This document shows, piece after piece, positions 25,678 to 34,446 of a stretch of 64,000 bases of DNA (within the stretch, counting starts at the first letter, position 1; each line of letters opens with the position of its first letter). The stretch spans positions 62,001-126,000 of the forward strand of contig NZ_NMQZ01000010.1 of the NCBI RefSeq assembly GCF_002864685.1, in the 5' to 3' direction. The notes below the pieces were generated by a model. The model was not told the origin of the DNA. It saw nothing but the letters and a program-made list of their open reading frames with translations, and did not search any database. This stretch comes from Alloalcanivorax mobilis (GTDB lineage: Bacteria > Pseudomonadota > Gammaproteobacteria > Pseudomonadales > Alcanivoracaceae). The position numbers and the translations under genes were made by a program.

Positions 25678-26922
25678 TCAAACCACCTTACTCTCGACCA
25701 GCGCCTTCAACGGCCTATCCTCGCGGGCCAGATCGTCAGGCGCGGGTTGCGCGCGTGCCGCGACAAGACGGCGAGCGATCATGAAATCCTGCGGCCGGTT
25801 TACCGCGTCGGCGGAGATCAGCACACCCTCACGCAGATAGAAGGCGATAAAAGACCGCGACGCCCTCTCCCCTCGTATTACCAGTTCGTCGTAACCTTCC
25901 GAAAGACCAACCATCTGCAGTTTGAGTCCGTACTGATCGGACCAGAACCACGGGACCGCCGCATAGCGGATCGGCTCATCGCACAGCGTGGCGGCCAGCG
26001 CGCGCGCTTGCTCGGTGGCGTTGGGGACCGACTCTACACGCATATGACGGCCGTAGAAGTCATTTTCGTGATACGTGCAGTCTCCTACCGCATACACGTC
26101 AGGCACCGACGTTCGGCAACCGCTGTCCACCACGACGCCTTCCGGTAACACGGTTATCCCAGCTTCTTCCGCCAACCGGGTTTCCGGTATCAACCCGACG
26201 CCGACAATCACCAGATCCGCCTGCCGTTCGCGACCATCGGTAAGCCGCACCCAGGTGCCGGACTCCTCCGTCTCCAGGCATTTAACCGCCGCGCCGGTCA
26301 GGATTTCCACGCCGTGTTCGCGATGAACCGACTCGTAAAACTCAGACAACGCCGGCGCCGCCACCCTGGCGAGCACGCGGTCCATTGCTTCCACCACCGT
26401 GACCTTGAGGTCCGCCTTGATAGCCACGGCCGCGGTTTCCAAACCAATATAGCCACCACCGATCAGTACCAATCGAGCACCGGCGCAAAAGTGCTCTCGC
26501 AATCGCAGTACATCGTCAACGGTACGCACATAATGAACACAGTCCGAATCAGCGCCGGGCACCGGCAATGGCCGAGGGCGGCCACCGGTGGCGAGAACCA
26601 GATTGTTATAGCGCAAAGTCGAGCCGTCGGAGAGCCGCAAACGCCGCGCAATGGTGTCGATCGCCATGACACGCACACCTAAACGGCAACGGATACCGTG
26701 CCGCTGATACACCGCTTCGGGCTTCAGGTGCAAAGATTCCAGCGTGGCCTCTCCGGCGAGAAAGGCCTTCGACAATGGCGGCCGCCGGTATGGTGGATAA
26801 CGTTCCTCGCCAATCATAGTGATCGAGCCCGAATACCCTTTCTGACGAAGAGCCGTGGCCACTTCAGCGCCTGCTTGGCCCGCGCCGACAATGACTACGC
26901 CGGGAGCAGATTGATTAACCAT
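25678..26922 (-). CDS. FAD-dependent ferredoxin reductase (putidaredoxin-reductase type)
   Basis: The 414-residue NADH:ferredoxin reductase has the FAD motif GVVIVGAGQAGAEVATALR, the YPPYRRPPLSKAFL block conserved in this family, the NAD motif VLIGGGYIGLETAAVA, and the C-terminal DVYAVGDC FAD-contact segment. It passes electrons from NAD(P)H to the 2Fe-2S ferredoxin for the dioxygenase. The start at 26922 has GGAGG eight bases upstream; the stop of the preceding ligase gene overlaps this site region. It is cotranscribed with the second acyl-CoA synthetase. Confidence 0.93.
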   Translation of the reverse strand: MVNQSAPGVVIVGAGQAGAEVATALRQKGYSGSITMIGEERYPPYRRPPLSKAFLAGEATLESLHLKPEAVYQRHGIRCRLGVRVMAIDTIARRLRLSDGSTLRYNNLVLATGGRPRPLPVPGADSDCVHYVRTVDDVLRLREHFCAGARLVLIGGGYIGLETAAVAIKADLKVTVVEAMDRVLARVAAPALSEFYESVHREHGVEILTGAAVKCLETEESGTWVRLTDGRERQADLVIVGVGLIPETRLAEEAGITVLPEGVVVDSGCRTSVPDVYAVGDCTYHENDFYGRHMRVESVPNATEQARALAATLCDEPIRYAAVPWFWSDQYGLKLQMVGLSEGYDELVIRGERASRSFIAFYLREGVLISADAVNRPQDFMIARRLVAARAQPAPDDLAREDRPLKALVESKVV

Positions 26923-26936
26923 AGAATGCGCCTCCA

Positions 26937-28499
26937 TCAGGCGATACTGCGAGACGAGTCCGCCCAATAAGGCTCGCGCAATACATGCTTCATGATTTTG
27001 CCGGCCCCAGAGACCGGCAGGCTGTCTCGGAACTCGGTGCTAACCGGACACTTGTAGCCAGCGATCAAAGTCTTACAGAACACACGCAGTTCGGCCTCCG
27101 TGACCTCCTGGGCGGGTTGCAATACGACCACGGCATGCACCGCCTCACCCCACTTTTCGCTGGGAATACCAATCACCGCGCAACTCTGCACCGCCGGATG
27201 CTGGCACAAGGCGTTCTCCACCTCGCTGGAATAAACGTTCTCGCCGCCGGACACGATCATGTCCTTGAGCCGATCGACAATGAACAGGAAACCGCGATCA
27301 TCGATATATGCGACGTCGCCGGAATGCATCCATCCATCACGCAGCGCCGTGCGGGTTTCGTCCTCTCGCCCCCAATAACCCTGCATGACACCCGGCCCGC
27401 GAGTGACGATTTCGCCAACGGTCCCGGACGGCACCGGATCGCCATTCTCGCCGACAACACGCACCTCAATGCCCCACATGGCACGACCAGCAGAGCGAAG
27501 CATGCCCGCTTTCTGGCCTTCAGAACCATGGCACCAAGCCGGCAGAATCGTGTAGGGTCCACCGGTTTCCGTCATGCCATAACCCTGGTAAAAACGGACT
27601 TTTGGCAGGACCTTGAAAGCCCGTTCAAGAACCCCCTCGCTGATCGGCGATGCACCATAAAGAACACGGCTCAGGCTACCAAGGTCGTAGCGCCCTGCTT
27701 CCGGATGGTCCACCAACCGTTGCACCATGGTCGGCACCAGCAATGTGAAAGTGGCGCGATGCTCCTCAATGGCTCTCATCACCGCCACCGGCTCGAACTC
27801 ATCCACGACCACCATAGGGCAGCCACGCAGCAACGCTCGGACGATGATGCACATGCCCGCCTGATGAAAAATCGGCGCCACCCCCAGCACCACATCATCG
27901 TCGCTATAGGGCAGCTCCAGCAGATAACCGAGGGCATTGCTGAGCAGGTTGAGGTGCGAGAGCATCACGCCCTTCGGGAAACCGGTGGTTCCCCCGGTAT
28001 AGAACACACCGGCGAGATCATCACCGCTGCGGCGCGCATCCTCCGCCGGCACCGCGTCACGAAGCAAGGCTTCATAGTGCAGTAGGCCCTTTGGCGCTTC
28101 GCCATCACCGACGTAAATCACCGTGTGCAATGCCTTGGATTGCTCACGCAACGCATCCCCCCAGGACGCGAAACGCTCATCCACCAGAAGAATGCCGGTG
28201 CCGCAATCGTCCAGCGAAAATGCCACCTCGGCCTGGCTCCAGCGCGTGTTGACGGGGTTTAAGGCACCACCTGCCCACCACACGCCAAGCATGTATTCAA
28301 TGTAATAATCAGAGTTGAGACCCAGCATGCCGACCCGCTCGCCGGCTTTCAGGCCCAACCTATGCAGCGCCCCGGCCAGCCGGGCGACCCGCTCGGCCAA
28401 ATCCGCCCAGGTGCGTTGCCGGTCTCGAAAAATCACGGCCGTAGCGCCGGAGTTTTGCTGCTCGAGTCGATGCAAGGCGTGGGTCAGTTCAAACTGCAT
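26937..28499 (-). CDS. Acyl-CoA synthetase (AMP-forming), second copy
   Basis: The 520-residue ligase has the P-loop YTGGTTGFPKGVMLSH, the YGMTETGGPY block, the GWMHSGDVAYIDDRGF hinge with DRLKDMIVSGGENVY, and the lysine-bearing SGAGKIMK near the C-terminus. It is clearly paralogous to the ligase at 3011-4567, sharing long stretches, and probably activates another acid of the same pathway. GGGAG precedes ATG 28499 and a predicted operator is 87 bp upstream. Its partner gene encodes the ferredoxin reductase, tying acid activation to ring oxygenation. Confidence 0.93.
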   Translation of the reverse strand: MQFELTHALHRLEQQNSGATAVIFRDRQRTWADLAERVARLAGALHRLGLKAGERVGMLGLNSDYYIEYMLGVWWAGGALNPVNTRWSQAEVAFSLDDCGTGILLVDERFASWGDALREQSKALHTVIYVGDGEAPKGLLHYEALLRDAVPAEDARRSGDDLAGVFYTGGTTGFPKGVMLSHLNLLSNALGYLLELPYSDDDVVLGVAPIFHQAGMCIIVRALLRGCPMVVVDEFEPVAVMRAIEEHRATFTLLVPTMVQRLVDHPEAGRYDLGSLSRVLYGASPISEGVLERAFKVLPKVRFYQGYGMTETGGPYTILPAWCHGSEGQKAGMLRSAGRAMWGIEVRVVGENGDPVPSGTVGEIVTRGPGVMQGYWGREDETRTALRDGWMHSGDVAYIDDRGFLFIVDRLKDMIVSGGENVYSSEVENALCQHPAVQSCAVIGIPSEKWGEAVHAVVVLQPAQEVTEAELRVFCKTLIAGYKCPVSTEFRDSLPVSGAGKIMKHVLREPYWADSSRSIA

Positions 28500-28585
28500 T
28501 GTGATTCTCCCGAAGTTTTTCTGTTCTCATGACGGGGAGGCCGTTGGGCCTCGTCAAAATGTGACGACTTGATCATCAATCATAG

Positions 28586-28599
28586 ACCGTCCAGACGGA
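28586..28599. promoter_or_regulatory. Predicted TetR operator, copy 5 (ligase-reductase operon)
   Basis: ACCGTCCAGACGGA, with ATAG before and CTTT after, matches the consensus with one terminal change. It is 87 bp before the ligase ATG, in the divergent region shared with the TetR gene. Confidence 0.77.
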
Positions 28600-28660
28600 C
28601 TTTGAAAAGAGGAAACGTAATGCGCCTTTGAACTTGGTCTCGCCCTACCCTGTTTATTCG

Positions 28661-28674
28661 ACCGACGGGGCGGA
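28661..28674. promoter_or_regulatory. Possible degenerate TetR operator, copy 6 (autoregulation)
   Basis: ACCGACGGGGCGGA matches the consensus except at position 7 and the last base. It lies about 130 bp before the TetR start, on the regulator side of the divergent region. A weaker site is plausible for autoregulation. Confidence 0.45.
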
Positions 28675-28804
28675 ATATCTATACACTTACGCCCCCGCTT
28701 CGGCGTCCAGCTGAATTTTGATACCGGAGCGGGACTTTGGGCTCATTTAATCATTCCGCCCTGCGCCTCTGTTTTTTTCTTTACTAACAAGGAGTTACAC
28801 ATCA

Positions 28805-29407
28805 ATGAGTCGGGTACGCGCTGATGACTACGACGCCAAGAAGCAGGACATTCTCGACCAGGCCGCTGCCCTGTTCGCGGGAAAAGGCTTCCAAACCACG
28901 TCCATGATCGACATCGCCCGCGCCTGCGGCGCTTCAAAATCCAATCTGTATCACTATTTTTCCAGCAAGGAAGAGGTGCTCTACGCGATCACCAGCGAGC
29001 ACACCGAGTCCATGTACGCCGATCTCTCAGAAGTCGCCACGCTGCCACTGCCCGCCGAGGAACGTTTTTCACGTTTCGTCACGTCATTCGTGCGGCTGGC
29101 CGCGGATTCCCGCAATGAGCACCTGGTGCTGATGAAAGATATGGCTTTCCTGCCAGAGAACAAACGCGATGAACTTCTGAAGTTGGAAGGCAAGATCGTC
29201 GAGGTCTTGATTGGGCTTCTTGAGGAGATCAACCCGGGAGTGCTTAAACAGGTGGAGGTGAAGACGCCCTACGCCATGCTGCTGTTCGGCATGTTGATCT
29301 GGACCTTCACCTGGTATGAAAAGGGTGGCTCTATATCTCCCGAGGAGTTGGCCGACCGTATTACCGATCTGTTCTTATATGGCTTCAAAGATGGTACTTT
29401 TTCATAA
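28805..29407 (+). CDS. TetR-family regulator of the catabolic cluster (PaaR-like)
   Basis: The 200-residue repressor has a TetR helix-turn-helix in residues 12-60 (ILDQAAALFAGKGFQTTSM, ACGASKSNLYHYFSSKEEVL). The N-terminus resembles the TetR-type PaaR regulators of phenylacetate genes. The C-terminal domain would bind an inducer, in such systems usually a CoA thioester of the pathway. AAGGAG lies upstream of ATG 28805. It is transcribed away from the ligase operon. Six palindromes in the window share one consensus and lie before each transcription unit, and this is the only TetR gene here, so it is the obvious candidate regulator (inference). Confidence 0.92.
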   Translation: MSRVRADDYDAKKQDILDQAAALFAGKGFQTTSMIDIARACGASKSNLYHYFSSKEEVLYAITSEHTESMYADLSEVATLPLPAEERFSRFVTSFVRLAADSRNEHLVLMKDMAFLPENKRDELLKLEGKIVEVLIGLLEEINPGVLKQVEVKTPYAMLLFGMLIWTFTWYEKGGSISPEELADRITDLFLYGFKDGTFS

Positions 29408-29430
29408 AAAAATGAATCGCTACCAGTTCC

Positions 29431-29960
29431 CTAGACACTTCCCAGCCGTTCTTGGTGACGCCTTCCATACTCTACCGGCGACAGATGTTCAGTAGAACTG
29501 TGTCGCCTCCGGTTGTTATAAAACATCTCGATATAATCGATGATATCCGCTCGAGCCGCGTTCCGGCTGCTGTAAATTTGAACCACCACTTTGCCCTCAG
29601 GCTTGCGACGCCAGACCGCCATCAGTAAGGCATCAAGCGCCAGCTCTTTGGTGATCCTAGATTGCATCGACCAACCGATCACTCGCCGTGAGAACAGATC
29701 CAGCACCACCGCCAGGTACAGCCAGCGGATCGACCACCACTCGCTGTGCTCCTGAATGAAGGCGTACCTCAATCGGACTGACTGGCGAAGTACGGCGCGG
29801 CTTTTTTTAGGATGTCGCGTTCTTCGGTAACGCGCTTGAGCTCTTTCTAGAGTCGGCGAATCTCGGATTGGTCATCCGCTTTGACTCAATACTGCTCGGG
29901 CGGATAGAGGCCCGGTGTTGCCTTTGTTATGCTTCACGCTTTGCTCCTTTTGTCTCGGCG
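29431..29960 (-). mobile_element. Eroded IS3-family insertion sequence remnant
   Basis: On the minus strand, 29431-29772 encodes pieces of an IS3-type OrfB: RYAFIQEHSEWWSIR joined directly to WLYLAVVLDLFSRRVIGW, then KVVV joined to IYSSRNAARADIIDYIEMFY and RRHSSTEHLSPVEY. Two internal deletions have removed the first catalytic region and the HSDQG segment. Further right (about 29786-29910) an OrfA tail (KELKRVTEERDILKKAA) is interrupted by in-frame stops. No intact terminal repeats were found. It cannot transpose itself. It marks the junction between the catabolic region and housekeeping DNA. Confidence 0.85.
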
Positions 29961-30239
29961 CTCATTGAGCATCCTTCAAGCGAATCGCCGGAAGTCTTGT
30001 GAGACAGGCGTTCCAGGCGAGTTGGTATAGCTTTTGGTGGAAGGGTCAGGTTTACGGCAACCATCAGTCGATTCCATTTAAAAACCTATACCAAAACCTA
30101 TACTTATTCATGCGGCTGGCAAGGATTTCCATGGACTGGACTCCCACGGACCTCTATAGATTCACCGCTGCGGCAAAAACCAAGATAAGTTACTGATTTA
30201 CATACGGAATAAAGGCCAAAGAGCCAGGAAAACACTGAT

Positions 30240-32780
30240 ATGCCGAAGGACGATTTTACCGGCCACACGCCCATGATGCAGCAATATTTCGGCCTGAAAG
30301 CCGAGCATCCGGACCAGTTGCTGTTTTACCGCATGGGCGATTTCTACGAGCTGTTTTTTGGCGACGCGCAGAAGGCGTCGCGGTTGCTGGACATTACGCT
30401 CACCCAGCGCGGTCAGAGCGCGGGCAAGCCGATTCCCATGGCGGGGATTCCGTATCACGCGGCGGAGGGCTATCTGGCGCGGTTGGTGAAGCTGGGCGAG
30501 TCGGTGGTGATTTGCGAGCAGGTCGGCGATCCGGCGACCAGCAAAGGGCCGGTGGAGCGCAAGGTGGTGCGCATCGTGACGCCGGGCACGGTGAGCGATG
30601 AGGCGCTGTTGGAGGAGCGTCGCGATACGCTGTTGTGCGCGTTGCATGAGCAAGGCGGTGTGATTGGCGCGGCAAGCCTGGATCTGGCGGCGGGCCGCTT
30701 CGTGGTGACCCAGGTGCAGGGCCATGAGCAGTTGCAGGCGTTGCTGGAGCGCTGGCGGCCGGCGGAGTTGCTGCTGAATGAGTCGCATGGGTTGCCGGCG
30801 GCGCTGGCGGAGCGGCCGGGAGCGCGGGTGCGCCCGCCCTGGGAGTTCGATGCGGACGGCGCCCAGCGTCAGCTTTGCCAGCAGTTCCAGGTGCAGGATT
30901 TGTCCGGTTTCGGCCAGCCGCCGGCGGCGGCGGTGGCGGCCGCCGGGGTGCTGTTGCAGTACGCCCGTGAGACCCAGCGCAGTGCGTTGCCGCATCTGAC
31001 CGGGTTGGCGGTGGAGTCGTTCGACGACAGCGTCGCCATGGACGCGGCCACGCGCCGCAATCTGGAGCTGACCGAGACCCTGGATGGCGGCGAGCACAAT
31101 TCATTGGCGAAGGTGCTGGACAGCACCGCCACGGCGATGGGGTCGCGCTTGCTCAAGCGCTGGCTGCATCAACCGCTGTGGGACCGCGGCGTGCTGGGCG
31201 CGCGCCAAGAGGGCATCGCCGCGCTGCGCGATGGCTGGCGCTTCGAGGGCTGCCGCGAGGTGCTGGAGCGGATTGGCGATATGGAGCGGATTCTTGGCCG
31301 GGTGGCGCTGCGCTCGGCGCGGCCCCGGGATCTCACCCGCCTGCTGGCGAGCCTGGCGTCGCTGCCGGATCTGCACGCCGCCCTGCCGCAACACGCGGCG
31401 TTCGAAAGCGCCCGTCAGCGTTTGGGCACCTTTCCGGATCAGGTGGCGCTGCTGGAACGGGCGGTAATCGACAATCCGCCGATGCTGATCCGCGATGGCG
31501 GCGTGATCGCACCGGGCTACAGCGCCGATCTGGATGAGTTGCGTGCGATCAGCGAGAACGCCGGCGCCATTCTGGTGGACATCGAAAAGCGCGAACGCGA
31601 GCGCACCGGTTTCAGTACTCTGCGGGTTAAGTACAACCGGGTGCACGGCTACTATATTGAGCTGTCCCGCCGCGAGGCGGATAACGCACCCAGCGACTAC
31701 CAGCGCCGCCAGACCCTGAAGAACGCCGAGCGGTTTATTACGCCGGAACTCAAGGAGTTCGAAGACAAGGCGCTGTCCGCGTCGAGCAAGGCGTTGACCC
31801 TGGAGAAGCGCCTTTATGAGGCTCTGATCGAAACCCTGGCCGCCGATCTGGGGCCGTTGCAGGCCTGCGCGGCGGCGGTCGCCGAGCTGGATGTGCTGGC
31901 GGCGCTGGCGGAGCGCGCCGAGGCGCTGGACTGGGTGCGCCCGCAGCTGGTCGATGAAACGGTGATGGAGATCGTTGACGGCCGCCACCCGGTGGTGGAG
32001 CAGGTGTTGGACGGTGCCTTCGTGCCCAACAGCCTGCATCTGGATAACCAGCGCCGCATGGCGGTGATCACCGGGCCGAACATGGGCGGTAAGTCCACCT
32101 ACATGCGCCAGACCGCGCTGATCGCCCTGCTCGCCCACATCGGCAGCGCGGTGCCGGCGGCCAGTGCCCGCATCGGCCGTCTGGATCGCATTTTTACCCG
32201 CATCGGCTCGTCCGACGATCTGGCCGGCGGGCGCTCCACGTTCATGGTGGAGATGGCCGAGACCGCCAACATTCTCAACAACGCGACCCCGGAAAGCCTG
32301 GTGCTGATGGACGAGATCGGCCGCGGCACCAGTACCTTCGATGGCCTGAGCCTGGCCTGGGCGGCGGCCGAGCATCTGGCGCTGCGGCTGCGCGCCTTCA
32401 CCCTGTTCGCCACCCACTATTTCGAACTGACGCAACTGGCCGATCAGCTCGATGGCGTGTTCAACGCCCACCTGACCGCCAGCGAGCACAACAATCGCAT
32501 CGTGTTTTTGCATCGCGTGCAGGAAGGGCCGGCGAGCCGCAGCTATGGGCTGCAGGTGGCGCAACTGGCCGGCGTGCCCGGGTCGGTGATCCGCCGCGCC
32601 GGCGAGAAGCTGGCGGAGCTGGAACAGGGCGCGCCGCCAACCAATGCGGTGGCGCCGGCCCAGGCCGATCTGTTCGGCGTCAGCAGCGCCGTGGAGCGCG
32701 AGCTTGAGCAGATCGACCCGGATCAGCTCACGCCCAAACAGGCTCTGGAGTGGCTCTATAAGCTTAAGGATCTTATCTAA
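30240..32780 (+). CDS. mutS: DNA mismatch repair protein MutS
   Basis: The 846-residue protein has the mismatch-recognition motif DFYEL (Phe35/Glu37) in the N-terminal domain. The ABC-type ATPase is near residue 615: Walker [18 protein letters not shown], and later [18 protein letters not shown] and [11 protein letters not shown]. It recognises mismatches and recruits MutL; length and motifs are those of gammaproteobacterial MutS. AGGAAAA lies before ATG 30240. It is followed by fdxA, the same order as in Pseudomonas. The gene looks intact. Confidence 0.98.
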   Translation: MPKDDFTGHTPMMQQYFGLKAEHPDQLLFYRMGDFYELFFGDAQKASRLLDITLTQRGQSAGKPIPMAGIPYHAAEGYLARLVKLGESVVICEQVGDPATSKGPVERKVVRIVTPGTVSDEALLEERRDTLLCALHEQGGVIGAASLDLAAGRFVVTQVQGHEQLQALLERWRPAELLLNESHGLPAALAERPGARVRPPWEFDADGAQRQLCQQFQVQDLSGFGQPPAAAVAAAGVLLQYARETQRSALPHLTGLAVESFDDSVAMDAATRRNLELTETLDGGEHNSLAKVLDSTATAMGSRLLKRWLHQPLWDRGVLGARQEGIAALRDGWRFEGCREVLERIGDMERILGRVALRSARPRDLTRLLASLASLPDLHAALPQHAAFESARQRLGTFPDQVALLERAVIDNPPMLIRDGGVIAPGYSADLDELRAISENAGAILVDIEKRERERTGFSTLRVKYNRVHGYYIELSRREADNAPSDYQRRQTLKNAERFITPELKEFEDKALSASSKALTLEKRLYEALIETLAADLGPLQACAAAVAELDVLAALAERAEALDWVRPQLVDETVMEIVDGRHPVVEQVLDGAFVPNSLHLDNQRRMAVITGPNMGGKSTYMRQTALIALLAHIGSAVPAASARIGRLDRIFTRIGSSDDLAGGRSTFMVEMAETANILNNATPESLVLMDEIGRGTSTFDGLSLAWAAAEHLALRLRAFTLFATHYFELTQLADQLDGVFNAHLTASEHNNRIVFLHRVQEGPASRSYGLQVAQLAGVPGSVIRRAGEKLAELEQGAPPTNAVAPAQADLFGVSSAVERELEQIDPDQLTPKQALEWLYKLKDLI

Positions 32781-32940
32781 GAATCTTTTGATCTCCGTTG
32801 CCGGGCGCGAATCGCCCCGGCGGCGTTTGCGTGCTCGCCGGAGTCGGGTAGACTAGCGCCGCCCCAGCGCCGGTGCTCTGATAGAATGACGCCCCGGAAC
32901 ACCGGCATTTGCGAGAGAACACCCCTGGCGAGGACAGGCT

Positions 32941-33270
32941 ATGACGTTCGTAGTAGGCGAAAACTGCATCAACTGCAAACACACCGATTGCGTGGAAGTG
33001 TGCCCGGTGGATTGCTTCTATGAAGGCCCCAACTTCCTGGTGATTCACCCGGATGAGTGCATCGATTGCGCGCTGTGCGAGCCGGAGTGCCCGGTGAACG
33101 CCATTTTCTCGGAAGACGAGCTGCCCGAGGATCAACAGGAGTTCCTGGAGATCAACGCGGAGTTGGCGGAGAAATGGCCGAACATCACCGAACTGAAAGA
33201 CTCGCCGGACGACGCCGAGGAGTGGGATGGGGTAGCGAACAAGCGCGAGAAGCTGGTTCGCGAGTGGTAG
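32941..33270 (+). CDS. fdxA: Seven-iron ferredoxin FdxA
   Basis: This 109-residue ferredoxin has two cluster motifs: the first is the 3Fe-type [18 protein letters not shown] and the second [13 protein letters not shown]. The acidic C-terminal extension of FdxA ([18 protein letters not shown]) is complete. It is a low-potential electron carrier of uncertain specific partner. The gene follows mutS by 160 bp and ends before a hairpin shared with the convergent RsmZ-like RNA. Confidence 0.97.
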   Translation: MTFVVGENCINCKHTDCVEVCPVDCFYEGPNFLVIHPDECIDCALCEPECPVNAIFSEDELPEDQQEFLEINAELAEKWPNITELKDSPDDAEEWDGVANKREKLVREW

Positions 33271-33382
33271 CCTTTGTGATGCCAGGGCGTGAGCGTCCTG
33301 GCTGGCCCACCGGTCACGTCTGGCGCGTGACCTGATACAAACAGGCTTGAAACAAACAGACCTGAATCAAAAGGGCTGAAAT

Positions 33383-33500
33383 GAGAAAGGGCGGCATCCT
33401 GCCGCCCTTTTGCTTCGAGTCGTCCTTACCCGATTGCGCTCACCTGGACCTCCTTGTCCGCTATCCTTAGCGAATCCTTGTGCCCTTATCCATGAGCACG
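33383..33500 (-). ncRNA. rsmZ: RsmZ/CsrB-type regulatory small RNA
   Basis: Read leftward, about 118 bases carry seven GGA motifs. Three are displayed in hairpin loops: CGCTA-AGGA-TAGCG, GGAC-AAGGAG-GTCC, and the terminator stem GGGCGGC-AGGAT-GCCGCCC. This is the signature of RNAs that sequester the translational repressor RsmA/CsrA. A TATAGT -10 box is read at 33512-33507, placing the 5' end near 33500, and an 18-bp GacA-type box lies about 180 bp upstream of it. The location next to fdxA and mutS, and the length, match Pseudomonas aeruginosa rsmZ. End points are estimated by eye. Confidence 0.85.
33386..33410. terminator. Bidirectional intrinsic terminator for fdxA and the RsmZ-like RNA
   Basis: AAAGGGCGGCA and TGCCGCCCTTT form an 11-bp stem with a three-base loop. 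A T-rich stretch follows on both strands. Rightward it ends fdxA; leftward it ends the small RNA. Confidence 0.88.
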
Positions 33501-33671
33501 GGAGGCACTATACCAACCGCTTTGGTGACAAAGGGTTAAAGAACGATAAAACCTTATCACCCCGAATCAGCCCTGGCCGCTCTTTCCCTTCCTCATCAAT
33601 CACTTAGCTTTTCTCGTCGCCATTTTTCGAGCAAAGTGAGGACAGAAAATTGGTAGAAATGCTTACACTCT

Positions 33672-33689
33672 TGTAAGATATGGCTTACA
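33672..33689. promoter_or_regulatory. GacA upstream activating sequence
   Basis: TGTAAGATATGGCTTACA matches the GacA-binding consensus TGTAAG-N6-CTTACA exactly. It is symmetric, so it could activate the leftward RsmZ-like RNA (about 180 bp away) and possibly a rightward transcript. Another CTTACA half-site is at 33662-33667. GacS/GacA genes themselves are not in the window. Confidence 0.85.
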
Positions 33690-33799
33690 AAACAGCGGTC
33701 GAAAAAGGGGCTTTTCAGCGCTCACCCGGCCTGCGGCAACATTGCGGTCGCACAACACCGCCAAGTTTTACAATCGCTCACGGCTTTTTACAGCAGCCT

Positions 33800-33931
33800 G
33801 AGTAGGTGGCCTGTAACATTCAAAACATGTCAGACAGGCCCTGGAGATGACAACCGGTATCCCCCCAAGGCGCTAGAGATAGCGCTCACAACCCCCCCTC
33901 TTCCACCCCCTTTGGATGAGGGGTTTTTTTT
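33800..33931 (+). ncRNA. Candidate structured small RNA, rightward, unidentified
   Basis: Between the GacA box and the HPt gene there is no protein gene, but three ordered structures are visible. Stem GGCCTGT/ACAGGCC spans 33808-33840 with an inner ACAT/ATGT pairing. A perfect hairpin GCGCTA-GAGA-TAGCGC lies at 33870-33885. A stem ACCCC/GGGGT at 33905-33924 is followed by eight T residues, an intrinsic terminator on the plus strand. No gene upstream on this strand needs that terminator. The 5' end is not defined; I do not recognise the family. Confidence 0.45.
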
Positions 33932-33995
33932 GCCCGCCGTTCCGGGTTTCTTCCCTTCGAAGCACCGCCCTCAGGCGGCCAGGCCAGGCAAAACG

Positions 33996-34343
33996 CTAAG
34001 CCATGCCCGGCGTCTTCAGCTGATCGCACGCCTTTAGGAATTCGTTTTCCAGGGCTTCCATCAACACCGCCGCCGCTGGCAGGTCGCCGCCACGGGCGTA
34101 TTGTTCGATTTCCACGCAAAGCGCCGCCACCCGGGCGGCGCCCAGGTTGCCGCTGCTGCCCTTGAAGCTGTGCGCCTGTTGCCGAGCCTGTTCCGCATCG
34201 TCGGCCGAGAAGGCCTGATGCAGTGCTTGCAGACGCTGCTGGCCATCGCGCTCGAACGACGCCACCAGGCGGTCAAATTCCTCACCCATGATTTCACGCA
34301 GCTCATCGATAACCGCGGTGTCGAGCACCGGGGGCTGTTGCAT
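33996..34343 (-). CDS. Histidine phosphotransfer (HPt) domain protein
   Basis: The 115-residue protein is a single HPt domain with the phospho-accepting His58 in QQAHSFKGSSGNLGAARV, within the usual four-helix bundle. It would relay phosphate between a hybrid histidine kinase and a response regulator, neither of which is encoded nearby. GGGAGTG precedes ATG 34343. It lies about 100 bp after the arsenosugar-type genes on the same strand, so cotranscription is possible but not certain. Proximity to a Gac-controlled RNA invites the idea of a HptB-like partner; that is speculation. Confidence 0.9.
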   Translation of the reverse strand: MQQPPVLDTAVIDELREIMGEEFDRLVASFERDGQQRLQALHQAFSADDAEQARQQAHSFKGSSGNLGAARVAALCVEIEQYARGGDLPAAAVLMEALENEFLKACDQLKTPGMA

Positions 34344-34446
34344 GCTTCACTCCCTTGATGAATAAGGCGCCCACGGGCGCCGGCCATTACCCGGCCACCA
34401 CCGGGTAATCAGGCGGCCAAGAATAAAGGGGTTGGTCCTTGGGAGA

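Noticed and set aside
31101-32564. Long leftward frame inside mutS
   Set aside because: Gln/Arg/His-rich shadow of mutS with no domain.
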